From Rhodanobacteraceae bacterium (GTDB taxonomy: Bacteria; Pseudomonadota; Gammaproteobacteria; Xanthomonadales; SZUA-5), in the NCBI GenBank assembly GCA_016717705.1, contig JADKFD010000056.1, positions 1-37,633 on the forward strand: DNA of 37,633 nucleotides, read 5' to 3'. Position numbers and translations under genes: made by a program. Positions 22,162 through 28,300 of this stretch are shown piece by piece (position 1 is the stretch's first letter; every line of letters begins with the position of its first letter). The notes beneath the pieces are model-generated. The model saw only the letters and a program-made list of their open reading frames with translations, was not told the DNA's origin and ran no database searches.

Positions 22162-24363
22162 ATGACCATCGCCGATATTCGCCGCCAGTTCCCGATCCTG
22201 GAGCGCCAGATCCACGGCAAGCCGCTGATCTATTTCGACAGCGCGAACACCGCGCAGAAGCCGCTCGCGGTGATCGACGCGGTCGACGATTTCTACCGCC
22301 GCCACAACGCCAACGTCGCCCGCGCGGTGCACACGCTGAGCGAGGAGGCGACCACGCTGTACGAGGCCGCGCGCGAGCGCATCGCGGCTTTCATCGGCGC
22401 CGGCGCGGCGCGTGAGGTGGTACTGACCAGCGGCACCACGATGTCGATCAATCTGGTGGCGCTCGGCTTTCTGCGCGGCCGGATCAAGGCCGGCGACGAG
22501 ATCGTCGTCAGTCAAATGGAACACCACGCCAACATCGTGCCCTGGCAGTTGCTGTGCGCGCAGACTGGCGCCATCTTGCGGGTGGCACCGATCCTTGATG
22601 ATGGTTCGCTCGATGTCGACGGCTTGCTGACGCTGCTCAACGAACACACGCGACTGGTCGGGCTGACCCACGTGTCGAATGTACTCGGCACGATCAATCC
22701 AATCGCGCGCATCGCAGTCCAGACGCGCAGCCGCGGCATTCCACTGCTGGTCGATGGCTCCCAGGCGGTGCCGCATTTTCCGGTGAATGTGGTCGAACTC
22801 GGCTGCGATTTCTACGTGTTCACCGGGCACAAGCTGTTCGGTCCGACCGGAACCGGCGCTCTGTGGGGGCGCTACGAGTTGCTCGAGTCGATGCAGCCGG
22901 TGATCGGCGGCGGCGAGATGATCGAGTCGGTCAGCTTCGACGGCACCGTCTATGCGCCGCCTCCGCGGCGTTTCGAGGCCGGCACACCGAACATCGCCGG
23001 CTTTGTCGGGCTCGCAGCGGCAATCGCATGGCTGCAGACACAGGATCAGATCGCGCTGCGCGCGCACGAGGATGCCCTCGGCGAGCGCCTGCGCGCGGGT
23101 CTGTCCAGTGTTCCCGGGCTGCGTTTCATCGGCAGCGCAAGCGACCGCGTGCCGGTGGTCAGCTTCACCATCGAGCACGCTCACGCCACCGATCTGGCCG
23201 TGCTGCTGGATCTCGAAGGCATCGCCGTGCGTTCCGGCCAGCATTGCGCGCATCCCTTGCTGCAACGCTTCGGGGTCGGCGCCACCGCGCGCGCGTCGCT
23301 GGCTTTCTACAACACCAGCGATGAGGTCGACCGCTTCCTGGTCGCGCTCGACAAGGTGCGCGGAATGCTGGCCGCTGCGCGGAACGCGGGCCTGATTGGC
23401 GAGATGGGGAGGCCTCATGACGGCGAGCGGCCCTTGGGCTCCTCGGGTCCGCGTCCCGCGCTCCGGGGGAAAAGCTGTTTGGTCGCTCCGCGCGCCTCTG
23501 CTAAGCTTCGCGGTTCCTTTTTCGATCCTGGATGTCCGTCCATGCGCAAGCCTGCTGTGAATATCGCGGTCCAGGCCGCGCGCCGGGCTGGGACAATCAT
23601 CCAGCGCAGCATCCATCGTGCCGATGCCATCGCGGTGACCGAAAAGAGTCAGTACGACTTCGTGACCGACGCCGACAAGCTGGCCGAGCAGGAGATCATC
23701 CGCGAGATCAGGAAGGCCTATCCGGAGCATGCGATCTGGGGCGAGGAATCGGGCCGCATCGGCAATTCGCGCTATGTCTGGGTGATCGACCCGATCGATG
23801 GCACCAGCAATTTCATGCGCGGCAATCCGCATTGCTCGGTGTCGATCGCGATGATGGAAGATGGCGTGATCCAGCACGGCGTGGTCTATGACCCGATGCG
23901 CGATGAGATTTTCTACGCCAGCAAGGGTGCCGGCGCCTACCTCAACGACCGTCGTATCCGCGTCAGCCCGCGGCTGGGCTTGCCGGGTGCCTTGATTGCA
24001 ACGGGCTTTCCGTTCCGCCAGCGCGCGCGCTTCGCCACGCAGATGCGGATCGTCAAGTCCCTGCTGGAAGATGCCGAAGATCTGCGCCGCACCGGTTCGG
24101 CTGCGCTGGACCTGGCCTATGTCGCTTGCGGCCGGCTGGATGGTTACTTCGAGTACGGACTGATGCCGTGGGACATGGCCGCCGGCGCGCTCTTGGTGCG
24201 CGAGGCGGGTGGCGTGGTGCTCGATTTCGACGGCGGCGAGACCTGGTTCGATCACGGCAATCTGCTCGCCGGCAATATCAAGGTGGCCGCCGCAATGGTC
24301 GCGCGGATCAAACCGCTGGCGGGCAAGCGCAAGGTGGCGGCCGGACCCGACGAGGCGGCCTGA
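22162..24363 (+). CDS. sufS: SufS cysteine desulfurase, frame continuous with suhB
   Basis: The first ~410 residues are a group II cysteine desulfurase giving persulfide sulfur to the SUF scaffold: N-terminus FDSANTAQKPLAVIDAV, PLP lysine Lys224 (FTGHKLFGPTGTG), active-site Cys362 (RSGQHCAHPLL), and ending near residue 415 (VDRFLVALDKVRGML). No stop follows. The frame runs through about 45 codons of non-conserved sequence into a complete inositol-monophosphatase protein starting at Met 461. The 733-codon frame is seen directly. Whether it is one polypeptide is open. In the next frame, stops at 23393 and 23417 would end SufS at normal length if one base were wrong. The start overlaps the sufD stop (ATGA). 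Confidence 0.9.
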   Translation: MTIADIRRQFPILERQIHGKPLIYFDSANTAQKPLAVIDAVDDFYRRHNANVARAVHTLSEEATTLYEAARERIAAFIGAGAAREVVLTSGTTMSINLVALGFLRGRIKAGDEIVVSQMEHHANIVPWQLLCAQTGAILRVAPILDDGSLDVDGLLTLLNEHTRLVGLTHVSNVLGTINPIARIAVQTRSRGIPLLVDGSQAVPHFPVNVVELGCDFYVFTGHKLFGPTGTGALWGRYELLESMQPVIGGGEMIESVSFDGTVYAPPPRRFEAGTPNIAGFVGLAAAIAWLQTQDQIALRAHEDALGERLRAGLSSVPGLRFIGSASDRVPVVSFTIEHAHATDLAVLLDLEGIAVRSGQHCAHPLLQRFGVGATARASLAFYNTSDEVDRFLVALDKVRGMLAAARNAGLIGEMGRPHDGERPLGSSGPRPALRGKSCLVAPRASAKLRGSFFDPGCPSMRKPAVNIAVQAARRAGTIIQRSIHRADAIAVTEKSQYDFVTDADKLAEQEIIREIRKAYPEHAIWGEESGRIGNSRYVWVIDPIDGTSNFMRGNPHCSVSIAMMEDGVIQHGVVYDPMRDEIFYASKGAGAYLNDRRIRVSPRLGLPGALIATGFPFRQRARFATQMRIVKSLLEDAEDLRRTGSAALDLAYVACGRLDGYFEYGLMPWDMAAGALLVREAGGVVLDFDGGETWFDHGNLLAGNIKVAAAMVARIKPLAGKRKVAAGPDEAA
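23479..23507 (+). promoter_or_regulatory. Putative suhB promoter inside the sufS-suhB joint
   Basis: TTGGTC (23479-23484), a 17-base spacer and TAAGCT (23502-23507), preceded by TGC as in an extended -10. The start would fall about 28 bases before the suhB ATG. Its presence argues that suhB can be expressed on its own. Confidence 0.45.
23542..24363 (+). CDS. suhB: Inositol-1-monophosphatase family protein (SuhB)
   Basis: A 273-residue Mg2+-dependent phosphatase. In enterobacteria SuhB also binds the transcription antitermination complex for rRNA. Metal-site motifs are visible: GEESGR (Glu67 region), DPIDGTSNF from Asp83, and WDMAAGALLVREAGG near the C-terminus. The N-terminus MRKPAVNIAVQAARRAG at 23542 is the usual SuhB start, and the full length is normal from here, so I list it as its own gene although the frame is open upstream into sufS. 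Position downstream of a suf operon suggests no functional link by itself. Confidence 0.9.
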   Translation: MRKPAVNIAVQAARRAGTIIQRSIHRADAIAVTEKSQYDFVTDADKLAEQEIIREIRKAYPEHAIWGEESGRIGNSRYVWVIDPIDGTSNFMRGNPHCSVSIAMMEDGVIQHGVVYDPMRDEIFYASKGAGAYLNDRRIRVSPRLGLPGALIATGFPFRQRARFATQMRIVKSLLEDAEDLRRTGSAALDLAYVACGRLDGYFEYGLMPWDMAAGALLVREAGGVVLDFDGGETWFDHGNLLAGNIKVAAAMVARIKPLAGKRKVAAGPDEAA

Positions 24364-24556
24364 TCGTTGCGTTCGTCGGGCGAGGTTTTGGAGCGGCCAC
24401 GCCGCGCGGTTGCCGGGTTCGAGCGCGCCGGTGCGCCGCAAGGTGTCCGCGCGCGTACGACCGGGGCGCTGACGGCATCGAGGACGCGCGTACCCGGCCT
24501 ACACGAGGGGTTCTGCGCTCGGCCCTACAGACAACAGGCGGCGCCAACGCGCTGGC
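24364..24556. other. Convergent spacer after suhB with GC-rich repeat sequence
   Basis: No gene. The segment holds GCGCGTACCCGGCCTACAC near 24486-24504 and CGCGCCGG near 24425, similar to the GTAGGCCGGTG element at 19910-20000 but more diverged. It lies between the converging suhB and lipoprotein genes. Confidence 0.4.
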
Positions 24557-26014
24557 TTACTTCAACGGCGCGGTTTGTGCATCGCCAGTATCTGGTTCCG
24601 TCGGGCGCGGATCGACCCGTTCGCGCACGCTCCAGCCGGCCTGGGAAAAGGCATCCAGCGCCTGCGGCGACAGAATTCCGGTGACCAGCAGCAGGTTATG
24701 GCGACCGATCAGATCGTCGCGCCAGGCAAAATCGGCAATCTCCTCGGTCCAGTGCAGGTAGTCGACCGGCAGTGCAATGACATGGCTGCCGTCGGTACGG
24801 ACCAGCGCTGGTGAGGCACCGATGACTGCTGCAGTGGCGCCCGCGGCATCCCGGCGTTCGGCGCCCAGCAGTATTCGCAGCGCATCGATCAGAAAGCGTG
24901 CGTGCACCTCGCGCTCGGCCGCCAGCGCCAACTCGAACAGCTGCGTGCGTGCCGAAGCGAACAGTGGCAGGCGCAGCAACTCGATGAATTCGGTCTGCTG
25001 GGTCAGCGTGAATGCCTTGTTGCGGCGGACGAAATGCCGCGCAGGCTCGCCGACAATCCCCAATTCTTCGAGTACCAGCAGATTGCGCCGCTTGAGATCC
25101 TCCGGCGGCAACTCCCACACCAGTTCATAGGCGTCCTTGGCATAGCCGATCGCCTGTCCGGCCACGCCACCGATCAATCCCAGCCCGAAACTGGTCAGCT
25201 TGGAACCCGACCATGCCACCCAGGCCAGTCGATCCAGGCGTTCGTCGAGCAGTGGGTTGGTGCTGTAGGGGTCCGCGCCGACATGTCGCGCAATTTCCCG
25301 GCGCGCCTTGTTGTAGCCGATGTAGCGCAGGGCTGCGGAGGTGGCGACCTTCTGCGCGCGAGGGCCGAGCTCCGAACCGCCTGCGTCGGTGTCGGCCTTC
25401 GCGTCCTCATCATCATCGGCCATGGCCTTGCGTGCCGCGTCGTTGAGATCGAGCGCCAGGTCCCGCAAATTGAGGAAGGTGCGCACCAGGTAGCGTCCGA
25501 CGCCGGCCGGCAGCCCGGAAACGGTGTCGACCGGATCGCCGGCGACCTGACGCATGGCGACCAGCGGGCGCTCGGCGGTGCGCTTCATCGCCGCAGCGAA
25601 CACTTCCGAGGAACTGATGCGGTCGAGCGCACGCACGGCGCCAAGTTCACGCACACGCAGGCGCAGGACTTCGGCGCCGTCGGCGGTCAGGCCACCGACG
25701 TTGCTGCGCAATTCGAACTGGCCGAAGTAATCCACCACCTGTACCTGGTCGGCAATCCGGTAGCCGGGTCCGGTGAGCGGCAGATCGTGCAGCAGTTCAC
25801 CGGTGGGCAGGTGCGGCGGCGCTTCGAAGGGGCCGTCAAGGTCCGCCGCCGAACTTGCCGAAACGGAAGCAGCCACAGCCGAGAGCGTCGGTGTCCGCGG
25901 CATCGCCATCGACCCTTCTTCGACCGGCGTTGGTCGGCGCACGTCGACGCTGACGCCGGGCGTGCAGGCGCACAGCGTCAGGCAGAGCAGGGCGTGGGCG
26001 AACCGTGGGGTCAT
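24557..26014 (-). CDS. Predicted lipoprotein of unknown function
   Basis: A 485-residue protein I do not recognise. It starts with a short signal and a lipobox-like LCAC (Cys17), so export and lipidation are likely. A Pro/Ala/Ser-rich linker to about residue 75 is followed by a mainly alpha-helical body: RLRVRELGAVRALDRIS, an acidic stretch ADDDEDAKADTDAGG near residue 205, a small hydrophobic patch SFGLGLIGGVAGQAIGYAKDAYELVWELPPEDL, and C-terminal Gly/Ala-rich segments. The frame is intact and codon use matches neighbours. ATG 26014 is chosen because it gives the signal peptide and coincides with the predicted transcript start. No partner genes suggest a role. It is probably a lineage-restricted envelope protein. 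Confidence 0.8.
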   Translation of the reverse strand: MTPRFAHALLCLTLCACTPGVSVDVRRPTPVEEGSMAMPRTPTLSAVAASVSASSAADLDGPFEAPPHLPTGELLHDLPLTGPGYRIADQVQVVDYFGQFELRSNVGGLTADGAEVLRLRVRELGAVRALDRISSSEVFAAAMKRTAERPLVAMRQVAGDPVDTVSGLPAGVGRYLVRTFLNLRDLALDLNDAARKAMADDDEDAKADTDAGGSELGPRAQKVATSAALRYIGYNKARREIARHVGADPYSTNPLLDERLDRLAWVAWSGSKLTSFGLGLIGGVAGQAIGYAKDAYELVWELPPEDLKRRNLLVLEELGIVGEPARHFVRRNKAFTLTQQTEFIELLRLPLFASARTQLFELALAAEREVHARFLIDALRILLGAERRDAAGATAAVIGASPALVRTDGSHVIALPVDYLHWTEEIADFAWRDDLIGRHNLLLVTGILSPQALDAFSQAGWSVRERVDPRPTEPDTGDAQTAPLK

Positions 26015-26020
26015 TGGCGG

Positions 26021-26048
26021 ACAATAGCGGTCGCGACTGGAGTGACAA
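26021..26048 (-). promoter_or_regulatory. Promoter of the lipoprotein gene, predicted leaderless start
   Basis: On the minus strand: TTGTCA (26048-26043), a 16-base spacer and TATTGT (26026-26021). Transcription would begin about 26014, the A of the ATG. No ribosome site precedes that ATG, consistent with a leaderless mRNA. Confidence 0.6.
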
Positions 26049-26175
26049 CTGAATGCGGGCATGAGCACGCCACGAAGAGCTTGTCACCGCGTGTCCTTGG
26101 AGGACCACGATGGCGCACTGGCTCAGGCAAACCAACATCCGCAGCGCCCTCGAGAGGCCGGCAAACTGCGAGCCT

Positions 26176-26236
26176 TTCCCGATTCCCGATTCCCGATTCC
26201 CGATTCCCGATTCCCGATTCCCGATTCCCGATTCCC
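26176..26236. repeat. Heptamer tandem repeat (GATTCCC), 8.7 copies
   Basis: Eight exact GATTCCC units (26181-26236), preceded by a partial TTCCC. It lies seven bases beyond the 5'-nucleotidase stop and about 165-220 bases upstream of the lipoprotein gene. The number of units could vary by slippage. It is not coding on either strand in any gene I accept. Confidence 0.95.
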
Positions 26237-26243
26237 GCCCCGC

Positions 26244-27161
26244 CTAAGGATTCGCCACACCGTGCGGCACATGCCCGGTGGGCACGTAACGGCTGGCGCT
26301 CTCGGCGTTCTTGCGCTGATCGTCAAAGAAGATATCGGCGCCGAATGCCGCGAGGAACGGGCCCTTGTCGCGGCCGCCGAGGAACAAGGCCTCGTCGATG
26401 CGCACGCCCCACTCGCGCAGGGTGAGGATCACGCGCTTGTGCGCTGGCGCCGAGCGAGCGGTGACCAACGCCGTGCGTATCGGCGAACTCTCGGCCGGGA
26501 ACGCCGCCTGTATGCGGTGCAGGGCCAGAAGAACGTTGCGGAAGGGACCGCCGGACAGCGCTTGATGCGCCAGCGCCCGTTCGCTCTCGTGGAAGCGGTC
26601 CAGGCCCTCGTTGTGGCTGACCCGTTCAGCCTCGTCGGAGAACAGCACGGCGTCGCCATCGAAGGCGATACGCAATTCCGGATGGCGACTCGCGCTCGCT
26701 TGCGACGGCAGAATGCTGGCCGCGGCATAACCGGCAATCAGCGCCTGGCGCACATCTTCCGCATGCGCCGACAGGAACAGATGCACGCCAAAAGGCTCGA
26801 CATACTGGAATGGTGGCGCGCCATTGGTGAACGCCGCGCGCACGATCCCCAAGCCATAGTGCTCGATCGAATTGAAGATTCTCAGCCCGGAATTGCCACT
26901 GTTGCGGCTGAGCAGGATCACTTCCACCTGGGGGGCGGCCGGACTCGTCTGATTCAGGCGCAGCAGCTTCTGCACCAACGGGAATGCGATTCCCGGTCGC
27001 AGTACCTCATCTTCGTTGGCCAACTGGTAGGCCTGGTAGGCATCCAGCCCGTCGCGCTCGAACAATTGATGTTCGGTGGAAAGATCGAACAAGGCGCGCG
27101 AGGAAATGGCGACGACGAGACGGTCGGGGGGCATCGCTGATCCGGACTCGGGGTTTGCCAT
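26244..27161 (-). CDS. 5'-nucleotidase (cytosolic-type family, PF06189-like)
   Basis: A 305-residue HAD-like nucleotidase dephosphorylating nucleoside monophosphates. Family blocks are clear: LVVAISSRALFDLSTEHQLF at the N-terminus, GIAFPLVQKLLRLN, EVILLSRNSGNSGLRIFNSIEHYGL, PFGVHLFLSAHAEDVRQALIAGYAAA, RIAFDGDAVLFSDEAERV and RVILTLREWGVRIDEALFLGGRDKG. The frame is open upstream to 27368, but homology begins around residue 13 of the form starting at ATG 27161. Met 27137 is a slightly shorter alternative. No strong ribosome site is seen. It stands alone between a repeat-rich gap and the heptamer tract. Confidence 0.9.
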   Translation of the reverse strand: MANPESGSAMPPDRLVVAISSRALFDLSTEHQLFERDGLDAYQAYQLANEDEVLRPGIAFPLVQKLLRLNQTSPAAPQVEVILLSRNSGNSGLRIFNSIEHYGLGIVRAAFTNGAPPFQYVEPFGVHLFLSAHAEDVRQALIAGYAAASILPSQASASRHPELRIAFDGDAVLFSDEAERVSHNEGLDRFHESERALAHQALSGGPFRNVLLALHRIQAAFPAESSPIRTALVTARSAPAHKRVILTLREWGVRIDEALFLGGRDKGPFLAAFGADIFFDDQRKNAESASRYVPTGHVPHGVANP

Positions 27162-27503
27162 CGTCGGTTCCACTGCGGCGCATGTCGATCTCAAGTCTAC
27201 GGCTGCCGAGCAGCTTGCAGGCGTGCCAGCAGCGGTGGGGCGCTGCCATCTTGCCAGCGGCTTGGTCGGCGCCGACATCCGGTTGTTGCGGCCAACGGAG
27301 CCGATTCCTTGAAGATCAGTGACTTGACGCCAGTGGCTTGGTCCGATTCCGGCGATTGTGACTTGCACGTAGTCATTCCGTCATACAAGTTTCGCGAATC
27401 TGCCGCCACTTCATGGCATTCTCGGCGTTGCGCTGGCCACCGGATGATGGCCGCGGCCGGCGCCTCCGCTTCAAGTGCACTCCCCAGCGGATGACCTTCG
27501 CAG
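27162..27503. other. Gene-free stretch upstream of an orphan terminator
   Basis: No convincing gene on either strand. On the plus strand TTGCAC (27363-27368) and TACAAG (27384-27389) form a poor promoter pair (15-base spacer). The strong plus-strand terminator just downstream (27504-27535) implies a short transcript through this region. Any coding frame here runs straight through the terminator and has no family features. Confidence 0.4.
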
Positions 27504-27535
27504 CCGCGACGGTGGCGACGCCGTCGCGGTTTTTT
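27504..27535 (+). terminator. Strong rho-independent terminator with no upstream gene
   Basis: CCGCGACGG (27504-27512) pairs perfectly with CCGTCGCGG (27521-27529) around an 8-base loop, followed directly by TTTTTT (27530-27535). No plus-strand gene lies within several kilobases upstream, because the neighbours on that side are on the minus strand. Confidence 0.85.
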
Positions 27536-27602
27536 GTGTGCGATATCGCCTTGCCATTGACGAGCCGAGCCGATTCGGCTGCTTTGCCCTTCGCCGTTGT
27601 AG

Positions 27603-27750
27603 AGCCGAGCTTGCTCGGCTGCTCTGCAAGTTTGCGATTCAACAGCAGCGGAGCAAGCTCCGCTCTACCAGAGCGTGGAGCGACGGGCAGCGGAGCGAGC
27701 TCCGCTCTACCAGAGCGTAAGGCGACGGGCGACGGAGCAAGCTCCGCTCT
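27603..27750. repeat. Array of four short hairpins, 42-base period
   Basis: AGCCGAGC/GCTCGGCT (27603-27620), AGCGGAGC/GCTCCGCT (27647-27664 and 27689-27706), and CGGAGC/GCTCCG (27733-27746). Each has a two-base loop (TT, AA, GA, AA). The last three repeat every 42 bases, with linkers such as CTACCAGAGCGTGGAGCGAC. The last copy lies 13 bases beyond the stop of the DUF4442 gene and may end that operon. Confidence 0.85.
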
Positions 27751-27758
27751 GCAAGCGC

Positions 27759-28295
27759 TCAGGGCTTCGCTGCGTCGCCGCGCTTCGGACTCACCCACAT
27801 GGCGATTTCGGCGCTGAAGACGGCCTCGCCGTTGCGATCCTTGACCTGCACGTGGGCGATGCGTTCGGCGCCGCTGCCGATATCGCCGATGGCGTCGAGC
27901 GTGGCCTCGGCGCGCATCGGACCGACTGCCTTCTTCAGGTAGCGCACGCTCATCCCCTTGGGAATCCAGCGCAGCGATCGGGTCATGGCAGCATCTGTGG
28001 CCAGGCCGCCGACGAATTCGGCGAGATTGCACAGGGCGATCGCATGCACGGTGCCGATGTGGTTTTGCACCCGGCGGCGGTGTGCGATGGTGGCCACGCA
28101 ACGGCCTGGCTCCAGGGTCTCCAGTCGCGGCGAAATGCTCGAAAAGTAGGGCGCCTGCCAGCAGATCAGGCGCGAGCACAGCCAGCGGCCCGGTGCGCTG
28201 CCGCCCCAGCGGCGGAACAGCTTCAGAGCTGCGCTGCCGGCGCCGGGGATTCCCCGGCGCCGGCTGTCCTTGCTTGCCGAACCGGCCATCGGCAT
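27759..28295 (-). CDS. DUF4442 hotdog-fold thioesterase-like protein
   Basis: A 178-residue single hotdog domain related to PaaI-type acyl-CoA thioesterases. The family motifs RVQNHIGTVHAIALCNLAEFVGGLATD and RWIPKGMSVRYLKKA are visible (about residues 80-130). The conserved NHIGTVHA...NLAE helix carries the expected active-site region. The start at 28295 lies five bases after fadE, with AAGG overlapping the fadE stop, so translation is coupled. In this operon it would hydrolyse acyl-CoA made or used by FadE. The exact substrate is inference. Confidence 0.88.
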   Translation of the reverse strand: MPMAGSASKDSRRRGIPGAGSAALKLFRRWGGSAPGRWLCSRLICWQAPYFSSISPRLETLEPGRCVATIAHRRRVQNHIGTVHAIALCNLAEFVGGLATDAAMTRSLRWIPKGMSVRYLKKAVGPMRAEATLDAIGDIGSGAERIAHVQVKDRNGEAVFSAEIAMWVSPKRGDAAKP

Positions 28296-28300
28296 GACCT

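Noticed and set aside
22042..24441. Antisense 799-codon frame opposite sufS-suhB
   Set aside because: Composition typical of the complement of a GC-rich gene, no family motifs, and it overlaps well-supported genes.
26176..26236. CRISPR-like array
   Set aside because: The repeat is a 7-base unit with no spacers and there are no cas genes in the window.
27603..27750. CRISPR-like array
   Set aside because: Only four short hairpins, the spacers are near-identical linkers, and no cas genes are nearby.
27413..27817. Plus-strand 134-codon frame
   Set aside because: It runs through a strong terminator and a hairpin array, and its protein is repetitive (SGASSALPER) because of the repeats.
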